A stretch of DNA of 5,798 nucleotides, from contig JAEZGD010000574.1 of the NCBI GenBank assembly GCA_023417165.1, forward strand, positions 1-5,798. Direction: 5' to 3'. The stretch comes from Planctomycetota bacterium (lineage in GTDB: Bacteria; Planctomycetota; Planctomycetia; Pirellulales; Pirellulaceae). A model generated the notes under the pieces. It saw nothing but the letters and a program-made list of their open reading frames with translations. It searched no databases and was not told the DNA's origin. The first letter of the stretch is position 1; each line of letters opens with the position of its first letter. Positions 1 to 5,772 of the stretch are shown piece after piece. The translations under genes were made by a program, and so were the position numbers.

Positions 1-95
1 TTCCCTCGCTGATGCGAACCGAATTGCAAGAACCCGCCAATTTTGGCCAAGACGAAGCCCCCTCTCAAGAGGTGGTGGCACGCCTGGGATACGGG

Positions 96-3000
96 TTAGC
101 GCGGAAGTCCCGGTACGCCAGGGGGAAAACCTGGCGGAAAAGGAACCGGGAAGTTTTCGAGCCGCGGTAACTGCGGTGAAGCGGGCTTGGATGAGTCGCC
201 GTTCGCATCACCGAGCACGCGACCAATGGCGCGCCATACGCCGCCGCTGGATGCGCTGCCGTTGAGGCTCGACAATGCGCCGGTCGCGGCTGGCGGGGCC
301 GGAGGCGTTGGCTCATCGGTAAAGCGGAATGAAAACGTCTTGCCGCTGGCCGACCCGCGGCCCGTCGAAACCGTTAACGTCACTTCCTTGTCGGAGATTG
401 AGCCGGCGAACTCATAGGCGTTGGCGGACTCGATGCGAATGTTATCGCGCTCCAGAACCATTCGCCCATCCCGTCGATCCAGCACGAGCACTCCGGTGCG
501 CGCCTGCGACGTGCCGTTTGTGCTGCTAGGCGACAACCGTCGCAGAAACATTACTAGTGGCAGATCCGGCGCCTGGTCGAGCGGCCAGCCATGTTGGCTG
601 ATGTAGGCCGGCGCCGGCCATGCGGGCTTGAGTGTGTGGCGATCGAGAGCATACAAACGACCTGTAACTGAACGCGAAGCTTCTCCACTGGGAACCGCTT
701 GCACATTCATATTGGGCAGCGAGTCTTTGCTGTTGATGATGGTTTCCATCTGCACCAGGTACTGCGAGCTGCTGCGCAGCACATGAATGTTCATCAGCTT
801 GGGCTCGGGCTCTAGCTGGGTTGTCAGTTTGACCCGGCCATCGACAAGCGACACTAGGGTCAGGGTGCCATCGAGCTGCATCATCGCCATCTCATCGCGA
901 CCAATCAGCGTGCCGCGGGTGCCAAACGGAAACTTCGCTTCCCACAACGTCTGCTGGCTTTCGGCATCGAACAGCCTGGCGACAAATTCGGAGCCTTCTT
1001 GACGACAAGACAGGACATGTCGTCCATAAGTAGCCCAGCGATTGTCGATCGACTCGACCTTGCGTTTGCCAATCTCGCGACCGTCCGCCACGCTCAGCAC
1101 AATGGCCTCTGCGCTACGCGGCGGGACGACGAACAACAATTCGTCATCGCCAAAGAGTTCTGAACCGGGAGGCAACTGCGAACGCTCCCACAGCGTTTCG
1201 CCTGTCAGCGGATCAATACAGACGACATCGCGCCAACGCATCAAGCAGACAGCACGCTCGCTAAGCGACGCAACTCCTCCGACTTGAATGTCGGGCTGAG
1301 TCGTCGCGATGTTGCGCGGCAAGGCCCAGGGAAACGCCACGGTTTGCGAGCGCACCATGCGCGCCACAGCCACGCCATCGGCCGTCGCCGGCAACAGATC
1401 TTGCCGCCAACGCATCGCGTCTACCGAATCTTGCCGCTGTAGCAAATCCATCGCCCAGACGTCTTGTCCCACCGAGACCAACGCCAAGTGTCCGAAGAGA
1501 TGTCCATGCGTCGTAGCCGGCCAGGTATTGCGCAAAGCGCGCGATTCGGGCCGGCTTAACATGACTTCGTTCCACTCCTTTCCGAGGCGGTCTCGCAGTG
1601 CGATGCGTTGGCCTGACAGGAGTAGAGCCGAACCGTCATCGAGCGCGCCGATCGCATGTTGAATCGCCATGGAATGCGGTCGCTGTGCTGTAGCAAAGCC
1701 GCTGCCGGCGACGACATCGCCCCCTTCGCGCATTTGCACCTCTCCGCCAGGCCATTGGTCCGAAGCGGTCAATGGCTTTTTCAAAGCGGATTTTTCAAAC
1801 GCAGCGGCATAGACTTCACGCCCTGTTTCTTTGCCGCGCACCGGTACGTCGGCGAAATGCTCGCCCAGTCGCGCATAGTACTTGGCGGCTAGTTCGGTCC
1901 GCCCTGCTTTTTCATAGATCGCGGCCAGGAGCGCGGCGGCCTGGCCGGCAGTTTCGCCTTCGAGCTCATTGCTGAACTTGGTGAGCAGGACTTCCGCCTC
2001 CAACAACTCGCCGGCATCCAGTCGCGCGCTGGCCAGAATTAAACGGGCGCGATCCGAACGGGTATGCCAACCAAAGTAGTTCAAGACGCGAAGCTGTTGC
2101 TCCGTCGTCAGCGTTGGCGGCAACGTCTTCAAGACGGTATCCAACGCCTGCTCCATTTGCGGTCGTTCGGCGTCATGAGCGAGATACAGTTCTTGCATGC
2201 GCGCTTGCATCCAGCGGTCGAATCGTACGCGCAATTGCGATTCGATGGATTCTAGATTGGGCGTCGCCGAAGAATCGGGACGCTCGCTGATCTCATGACC
2301 AGCCAGCGTGGCATAGGTGGTGAACGCGGCGACAATGTCCCCCGCGTGTTGCAGACCTTGCGCCTTCAATCGCAGGAACTCGCGGCGCTGTTGCGGTTGA
2401 TCGAGTAGCGGTTCAATCTCGGCCGCCAACGCCTGATAGGAGGCGAAATCGCGTTTGAGCGCGTCCAGCAGCGTTTGTACTAATAGCGCGCGGGTGTCGT
2501 CATTGGTGCGATCCAGCTGATAGGCTTTGCGCAACGTGGCGAGTGCGGCGGCGGGCTGGTCGTCGTACAGTTCCAGTTGAGCACGCTGTGCTAGTGCCGT
2601 GGGATCTTCGGGATTGGTCTGCAAGCGATTAGCCACCAGCAGACGCAACGCCTCGCTTTGATAGAACGACGTGACGCCGTCGTGATTCTGCGAGACAAGC
2701 TGATCTTTAAAGGCGACAAGATTGCCAAGCACGCGCGGGCTGGTCGCACGCTGGGCAATGCGACCTTTGGCCAGATCAATCTTCAGCAGTTGGGCATGCG
2801 TGGTGGGCAAATAGTAATAGCCATCGCCTGCAAAGCCGCGCCCGCTCGGCATTTCACCAGTGTTCAGTTCGATGGCAGTGTTCCACGCCGGGCGGCCATC
2901 GGCCAGATTGATCGCCGTAATGCGATTGCGACCCACCAAGACAATCTTGCCATCCTGCACGGTGGCCACGTAAAGCATATCGGCCAGCGCATCGGCTCGG

Positions 3001-4862
3001 CGCAGTGGCTTCCACGCTTCTCTGCCGGTAATCAGATCCAGGCAGATGAGATGTTCAGAGTCGCTTGGCGTCAGCAGCACCTTGCCGTCGGCGATGGTGG
3101 CGGTGGAATCGAGCCAGAAGCTGCCAATCGGGCGTGGCGGTTGCACAAAGGGCCCCCAGCCCCGGATCGGCAGCGGTTCGTATTGATAGCCCCACAGCAA
3201 TTTACGTTCGGCCAGGTCGACGGCCACCACCGTGTTGGCGACGGTGGGGCAAATCAAAACACCGCTCGCCAGCGAAGGAGTGGCGCCTGCTAAACGCCGC
3301 GTGCTGTCGCTAATGATGGCTGGCACCGCTCCGGCTTCGACGTGCGCGAGTTGCTGCGACCAATGCAACTTGCCGGTCGTCGGATCGAGCACCACCAAAC
3401 GCAGTTCACTATTGAGTTCGATGATGGCATAAAGGCTGCCATCATGAACCAGGGGAACGCCCAGGAAGAACGCGCCTGCGAGTTTCTCTTCCGCCTCGCC
3501 CGTTTCGCCACCAACCATCCAGCGGGCTTTTCCTTGGTGCGCCAGACTCAGGGCGACGAGCTTGTTTTGCGAGCCTGGTTGATTAGGATTCGGCACGCCT
3601 TGGCCGCCGCGGCGAATGAGCGTGGGCAAATGGTTCATGCCTGAGTAGCCAAGATCGCTCAGTAAGAAGACCAGCTCGCCATCGCTGGCCAACTGGCCAT
3701 AGGCGCGATCTTCCCAGACACGCTGCATGAGTTCTCGCTCGCGATGCGTCGCTGCGGTAGGCATGCGGCTGAGGGCATCACCGATCGATTCGCTTTCGAG
3801 CGGATCGTTGAAGGGATACCGCCAGATGAACTTGCCGCTCGCCAGATCGATCGCCATCAGTCGCTCGGGCGTGCGCATTAGCACGGTGTTGTTAATTACC
3901 AAGGGCGACATGGTGGGTATCGCCGCGATCTGATCGGACTGAAAGAGCTTAGCCTTTCGATTGAGGAGGTCGTCATCCGCTTCGTTCTGACCCAGCGACT
4001 TGTGCCAGCGCAGGGTAGCGACAGGCAGGCTGCCGCGCACGATGGCATTGCGGTCGGTAGTGCCGCGATGCATCAGCCATTGGGACGCCTCTTGGCGCGC
4101 GACCACTGGCTGCTCGCCCAGCACCTTGTCGAGCCATGCCAGGGCTTGCGAGTCGTCTTGAAAGAGCGTGACCTTTTGTCCGGCGAGGTCGAACGAGGCT
4201 TGAGGATGCCGCGTCTTGAACGCCAGCAGCGTTGCCTGAGCCTGTTCGGGCTGACCGCCCAATCGCCAGGCGATGGCCGTCAGCAACGACAGTTCCGGTT
4301 CGTACTCGGTGGCATAGGGTGACGTCTTCAGCACGCGATCGAGAATGATCGCGGCAGCCAGCGGCCGGCCCGCATCCAGTTGGCGGCGCGACCACACGAC
4401 CGCCGCCTCGCAGCCTGCTTTGGTGGGAAAGTACAGACGCATCGTCTCGGCGAGCATCGCGTCGTCGCGCTCGGCCAATGCAGTCTCTAGCAGGCGGCGC
4501 GCTTCGGCACCGAACTGAAGTTCGTACGATTCTCGCCCTTCGCGCGGCAGATTAAACAGCAGCTTCTGGGCCTCGCCCTTGAGCGACGCGCGCCCTGAGG
4601 CATCGGTAAAATAATCCTCGAAATCTTTGTCGAGCAAAAACTCTCCGAGAACGCCCGCTGCCTCGGCATAGCGTTCTTCAGCCACGGCGTCGCGAACGCC
4701 TTGCAGTTGTTGTCGCAATTCGCGATGGGCGGGCAGAAACTGGCTGGCGGGCAGACTGCCGCGGCCAAAGTTTTGAGCCGCAAGGGGCGGCGTCGCGAGC
4801 GCAAAGACACTACAAACCGCAGCCAAAACTAACGCCGTGCGCCGGCTGGCTCGTGCTTCCAT
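96..4862 (-). CDS. Large exported TPR / PQQ-like beta-propeller protein, function unknown
   Basis: This gene encodes a protein of about 1588 residues that is probably exported. Residues 1-30 look like a signal peptide: RRT, then hydrophobic LVLAAVCSVFALA, ending near PLAAQ. Residues 40-250 are helical and TPR-like. Residues 280-735 form a PQQ-like propeller, with blade-ending motifs GKFIW (348), GKARW (448), GKLHW (501), RKLLW (557), GREAW (617) and GRPAW (660). Residues 745-1005 are TPR-like again. Residues 1035-1515 form a second propeller (GETLW 1225, QQTLW 1307, LKPAW 1415). A Ser/Gly/Pro linker and Pro-rich tail follow. Such propellers (BamB/quinoprotein fold) are often non-catalytic scaffolds; I see no heme motif and infer no enzyme activity. 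The ATG at 4862 gives a compact signal peptide. An in-frame GTG at 4901 would add 13 residues, and neither start has a strong Shine-Dalgarno sequence. The stop is TAA at 96-98. Coding status is secure; the role in the envelope is inference. Confidence 0.93.
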   Translation of the reverse strand: MEARASRRTALVLAAVCSVFALATPPLAAQNFGRGSLPASQFLPAHRELRQQLQGVRDAVAEERYAEAAGVLGEFLLDKDFEDYFTDASGRASLKGEAQKLLFNLPREGRESYELQFGAEARRLLETALAERDDAMLAETMRLYFPTKAGCEAAVVWSRRQLDAGRPLAAAIILDRVLKTSPYATEYEPELSLLTAIAWRLGGQPEQAQATLLAFKTRHPQASFDLAGQKVTLFQDDSQALAWLDKVLGEQPVVARQEASQWLMHRGTTDRNAIVRGSLPVATLRWHKSLGQNEADDDLLNRKAKLFQSDQIAAIPTMSPLVINNTVLMRTPERLMAIDLASGKFIWRYPFNDPLESESIGDALSRMPTAATHRERELMQRVWEDRAYGQLASDGELVFLLSDLGYSGMNHLPTLIRRGGQGVPNPNQPGSQNKLVALSLAHQGKARWMVGGETGEAEEKLAGAFFLGVPLVHDGSLYAIIELNSELRLVVLDPTTGKLHWSQQLAHVEAGAVPAIISDSTRRLAGATPSLASGVLICPTVANTVVAVDLAERKLLWGYQYEPLPIRGWGPFVQPPRPIGSFWLDSTATIADGKVLLTPSDSEHLICLDLITGREAWKPLRRADALADMLYVATVQDGKIVLVGRNRITAINLADGRPAWNTAIELNTGEMPSGRGFAGDGYYYLPTTHAQLLKIDLAKGRIAQRATSPRVLGNLVAFKDQLVSQNHDGVTSFYQSEALRLLVANRLQTNPEDPTALAQRAQLELYDDQPAAALATLRKAYQLDRTNDDTRALLVQTLLDALKRDFASYQALAAEIEPLLDQPQQRREFLRLKAQGLQHAGDIVAAFTTYATLAGHEISERPDSSATPNLESIESQLRVRFDRWMQARMQELYLAHDAERPQMEQALDTVLKTLPPTLTTEQQLRVLNYFGWHTRSDRARLILASARLDAGELLEAEVLLTKFSNELEGETAGQAAALLAAIYEKAGRTELAAKYYARLGEHFADVPVRGKETGREVYAAAFEKSALKKPLTASDQWPGGEVQMREGGDVVAGSGFATAQRPHSMAIQHAIGALDDGSALLLSGQRIALRDRLGKEWNEVMLSRPESRALRNTWPATTHGHLFGHLALVSVGQDVWAMDLLQRQDSVDAMRWRQDLLPATADGVAVARMVRSQTVAFPWALPRNIATTQPDIQVGGVASLSERAVCLMRWRDVVCIDPLTGETLWERSQLPPGSELFGDDELLFVVPPRSAEAIVLSVADGREIGKRKVESIDNRWATYGRHVLSCRQEGSEFVARLFDAESQQTLWEAKFPFGTRGTLIGRDEMAMMQLDGTLTLVSLVDGRVKLTTQLEPEPKLMNIHVLRSSSQYLVQMETIINSKDSLPNMNVQAVPSGEASRSVTGRLYALDRHTLKPAWPAPAYISQHGWPLDQAPDLPLVMFLRRLSPSSTNGTSQARTGVLVLDRRDGRMVLERDNIRIESANAYEFAGSISDKEVTLTVSTGRGSASGKTFSFRFTDEPTPPAPPAATGALSSLNGSASSGGVWRAIGRVLGDANGDSSKPASPQLPRLENFPVPFPPGFPPGVPGLPR
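4776..4862 (-). other. Predicted Sec signal peptide of the large protein
   Basis: The first 29 or so residues after the ATG at 4862 have a basic n-region (MEARASRRT), a hydrophobic core of about 14 residues, and a c-region TPPLAAQ with small residues suited to signal peptidase I cleavage after the LAA. No lipobox cysteine is placed at the cleavage region: the single Cys at residue 17 lies inside the core. Beginning at the upstream GTG would bury this signal behind 13 extra residues that include three acidic residues, which is the main reason for preferring the ATG. Confidence 0.7.
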
Positions 4863-4928
4863 GTGCGGTGCGTCCAGATAGAGTCGAGTAAGGTCGCGCA
4901 CGCTGCGCCTAAGTCGTGTGTAAATCCT

Positions 4929-4957
4929 ATCTTATTGATTGTGGGGGAGGCGGGCAA
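4929..4957 (-). promoter_or_regulatory. Candidate sigma70-type promoter of the large gene
   Basis: On the minus strand, TTGCCC (4957-4952) and TAAGAT (4934-4929) are separated by exactly 17 bases. Each matches 4 of 6 bases of the TTGACA / TATAAT consensus. Transcription would start near 4922, giving a leader of about 60 bases before the ATG at 4862, or about 20 bases before the GTG at 4901. The spacer is very C-rich on the transcribed-sense strand. Planctomycete promoter rules are not well known to me, so this is a plausible site only. Confidence 0.3.
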
Positions 4958-4983
4958 TCTGCAGACTGGCCCAGGTTTAGCGG

Positions 4984-4995
4984 TTCCTGCAGGAA
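4984..4995. repeat. 12-bp perfect palindrome
   Basis: TTCCTGCAGGAA reads identically on both strands and lies about 27 bases upstream of the candidate -35 box of the large gene. A second, shorter CTGCAG core occurs at 4960-4965. Palindromes of this size between divergent genes are often dimeric regulator sites, but no regulator is encoded in the window and the sequence does not match an operator that I recognise. Confidence 0.45.
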
Positions 4996-5025
4996 TTGCG
5001 GCTCTGCACGCGGACTGACGGACCT

Positions 5026-5069
5026 CTGACGAAGCGCACTGTCTTGGCATGTGTGCGGCACTTCGTCGG
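5026..5069. repeat. Long imperfect inverted repeat / hairpin
   Basis: Bases 5026-5039 pair with 5053-5069 to give 14 base pairs: an outer helix of 9 (one T-G wobble) and an inner helix of 5, separated by a 3-base bulge (GCA, 5058-5060), around a 13-base loop (5040-5052). Reading the plus strand, four T residues follow at 5074-5077 after a short TGGG, so it looks weakly like a plus-strand terminator. However, no gene upstream on that strand would need one. It could equally be an RNA structure or a protein-binding site. Confidence 0.4.
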
Positions 5070-5086
5070 TGGGTTTTGAAGTAATC

Positions 5087-5095
5087 TGTGGACAA
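5087..5095 (-). promoter_or_regulatory. Single DnaA-box-like 9-mer
   Basis: The minus strand reads TTGTCCACA, which differs at one base from the Escherichia coli DnaA box TTATCCACA and equals the form preferred in some high-GC bacteria. No second box was seen in the intergenic region, so this is not evidence for an origin. A single chance match in a window of this length is possible. Confidence 0.2.
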
Positions 5096-5100
5096 TGCTG

Positions 5101-5108
5101 AGGAGGTG
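5101..5108 (+). promoter_or_regulatory. Perfect Shine-Dalgarno sequence ahead of a mini-ORF
   Basis: AGGAGGTG is a full eight-base complement to the usual 3' end of 16S rRNA (CACCTCCT). It is five bases from an ATG at 5112 when counted from the end of AGGAGG. It is the strongest ribosome binding site in the window, yet the frame behind it closes after 14 codons. Confidence 0.35.
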
Positions 5109-5111
5109 TTA

Positions 5112-5156
5112 ATGTCCGCAGAAGCGGAAGCGCCAGGCGAAAATCTCAAGTCCTAG
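5112..5156 (+). CDS. Putative 14-aa mini-ORF (leader peptide or gene remnant)
   Basis: An ATG directly behind a perfect Shine-Dalgarno sequence opens a 14-codon frame, MSAEAEAPGENLKS, ending in TAG at 5154-5156. The codons look like normal GC-rich coding sequence. Beyond the TAG the same frame continues for 12 sense codons to a TAA at 5193-5195. It lies 218 bases upstream of the HU-like gene on the same strand. It shows no run of one amino acid of the kind attenuator leader peptides use. It could be a real small protein, a leader peptide, the remnant of a lost gene, or chance. No convincing promoter was found immediately upstream. Confidence 0.22.
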   Translation: MSAEAEAPGENLKS

Positions 5157-5201
5157 GAAGTTCCTTCCGATCTCACAACACACGCAGTCCGGTAAGAAGT
5201 G

Positions 5202-5221
5202 GCGATTTTTCGCGATTTTTC
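5202..5221. repeat. Two tandem copies of a 10-bp T-tract unit
   Basis: GCGATTTTTC occurs twice back to back (5202-5211 and 5212-5221). The T5 tracts are therefore spaced by one near-helical turn, the arrangement that bends DNA. The unit lies some 24 bases upstream of the candidate -35 box of the HU-like gene, where bent or AT-rich upstream DNA can raise promoter activity. Alternatively, GCGA-TTTT-TCGC followed by GATTTTTC resembles a very short hairpin with a T tract. Confidence 0.45.
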
Positions 5222-5244
5222 GGGCATTAAGCAGTATTTCAGGG

Positions 5245-5272
5245 TTGCAAATCCCTGTGCAAACGATTTAAT
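5245..5272 (+). promoter_or_regulatory. Candidate promoter of the HU-like gene
   Basis: TTGCAA (5245-5250, 4 of 6 to consensus) and TTTAAT (5267-5272, 5 of 6) are 16 bases apart. The predicted start near 5279 gives a leader of roughly 95 bases before the ATG at 5375. The hexamer TGCAAA occurs twice here (5246-5251 and 5258-5263), overlapping the -35 box and the spacer, as a possible repeat for a regulator. A weaker alternative is TTGATC (5305-5310) with TAACTT, at a long 19-base spacing. Confidence 0.35.
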
Positions 5273-5277
5273 CACTC

Positions 5278-5326
5278 CCGTCCGCGGTTTCGGAAGACCG
5301 TGACTTGATCCGACCCAAGCGGACGG
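5278..5326 (+). other. Structured leader of the HU-like mRNA (nested inverted repeats)
   Basis: CCGTCCGC (5278-5285) and GCGGACGG (5319-5326) are perfect reverse complements. Inside lies a second hairpin in which 5285-5290 pairs with 5295-5300 around a CGGA loop, including one wobble; base 5285 can join only one of the two helices. If transcription begins near 5279, this would be the very 5' end of the mRNA, where a stable stem can protect the transcript or take part in control. It matches no riboswitch or protein-leader family that I recognise. Confidence 0.35.
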
Positions 5327-5357
5327 ACGTAACTTCTCCCCACACCGTTTTACCCGC

Positions 5358-5374
5358 AAGGAGGGTAATCCCTT
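5358..5374 (+). promoter_or_regulatory. Strong ribosome binding site, partly self-paired, for the HU-like gene
   Basis: AAGGAGG at 5358-5364 is a strong Shine-Dalgarno sequence ten bases before the ATG and fixes the start codon. The bases between it and the ATG are complementary to it: GAGGG (5361-5365) can pair with CCCTT (5370-5374) around a TAAT loop, with one G-U pair. The stem is short and touches the start codon, so it could moderate initiation. That effect is inferred. Confidence 0.6.
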
Positions 5375-5725
5375 ATGGCGAAAGCCGCTGCCAAGAGTGC
5401 GCCCAAGGCCAAGGCGCCGACGAAGAGCGAAGTGTTCTCCTCAATCTCGGAAACCACTGGTGTTTCCAAGAAGGAAGTCGCCGCTGTGTTCGAAGCGCTG
5501 ACTGCCGAGATCGGACGCGCGCTCTCCAAGAAGGGCCCGGGCATCTTCCAAGTTCCTGGTCTGTGCAAGATCATGCTCAAGAAGAAGCCGGCCACCAAAG
5601 AACGCCAAGGCAAAGATCCCTTCACCGGCGAAATGAAGACTTTCAAGGCGAAGCCGGCCAGCAACTCGGTCCGCGTGCGTCCGCTCAAGGCGCTGAAGGA
5701 CCTGGCCCCGCCCGCTGGCAAGTAA
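5375..5725 (+). CDS. HU-family DNA-binding protein (planctomycete type)
   Basis: This 116-residue basic protein is a histone-like nucleoid protein of the HU/IHF fold, expected to bind and bend DNA as a dimer in the cytoplasm. Residues 1-17 form a Lys/Ala/Pro-rich extension (MAKAAAKSAPKAKAPTK) absent from ordinary 90-residue HU. Residues 18-52 match the helical dimerisation part (TKSEVFSSISETTGVSKKEV). VPGLCKI (60-66) stands where HU has its GFGTF turn. The DNA-gripping arm follows, with KDPFTGE (80-86) replacing RNPxTGE; Pro82 is the tip proline that intercalates between bases in known HU structures. RPLKALKDL (102-110) is the C-terminal helix. The ATG at 5375 is fixed by a strong Shine-Dalgarno sequence, and the stop is TAA at 5723. 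The gene stands alone, divergent from the large exported protein. The family call is firm; whether it is the main HU or one of several paralogues cannot be told here. Confidence 0.95.
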   Translation: MAKAAAKSAPKAKAPTKSEVFSSISETTGVSKKEVAAVFEALTAEIGRALSKKGPGIFQVPGLCKIMLKKKPATKERQGKDPFTGEMKTFKAKPASNSVRVRPLKALKDLAPPAGK

Positions 5726-5745
5726 GCGTTTGACGCTTGCTCATC

Positions 5746-5772
5746 AGACTGGCTTCGACGCCGTCTTGTTTT
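5746..5772 (+). terminator. Probable intrinsic terminator of the HU-like gene
   Basis: AGAC-T-GGC (5746-5753) pairs with GCCGTCT (5760-5766) around a TTCGAC loop. This gives seven pairs with one bulged T, followed at once by TGTTTT (5767-5772). It lies about 20 bases past the stop codon. Another hairpin (5721-5728 with 5734-5741, eight pairs with one wobble) overlaps the stop codon itself but has no T tract, so it may protect the 3' end instead. The stem is short for a strong terminator. Confidence 0.45.

Noticed and set aside
57..75. Possible terminator hairpin after the large gene
   Set aside because: The stem is only CCTC/GAGG plus two outer pairs across a mismatch, and no T tract follows on the minus strand.
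1..95. Possible end of another gene at the left edge
   Set aside because: No frame shows recognisable coding content in so short a piece, and TTGGCCAA near 44 is only a short palindrome.
2658..3293. Plus-strand open frame of 211 codons opposite the large gene
   Set aside because: It is fully antisense to a propeller-coding stretch with clear blade motifs. The composition is rich in Arg, Gln, His and Gly without domain signs, as expected of an antisense shadow in GC-rich DNA.
3973..4395. Minus-strand frame of 140 codons inside the large gene
   Set aside because: It overlaps the large gene out of frame, has Arg/Gly/Ala-rich shadow composition and shows no recognisable domain.
5044..5104. Promoter for the mini-ORF (TTGGCA at 5044 or TTGAAG at 5076)
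   Set aside because: Neither has an acceptable -10 box at 15-19 bases; the sequences there are GC-rich or purine-only.
4829..5149. Minus-strand frame of 106 codons across the start of the large gene
   Set aside because: It overlaps the signal peptide region in another frame, shows no domain, and has no ribosome binding site ahead of it.
5151..5165. Overlapping short palindromes TCCTAGGA and AGGAAGTTCCT
   Set aside because: They are too short to support a site on their own and are partly made by the mini-ORF stop region.
5153..5359. Minus-strand frame of 68 codons in the intergenic region
   Set aside because: It has no recognisable domain or ribosome binding site and runs through the promoter and leader of the HU-like gene.
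5350..5721. Minus-strand frame of 123 codons opposite the HU-like gene
   Set aside because: It is the antisense shadow of a well-supported gene.
5305..5733. Plus-strand frame of 142 codons beginning at a TTG and overlapping the HU-like gene
   Set aside because: It reads the HU gene in the wrong frame. The HU frame has family motifs and a strong ribosome binding site.
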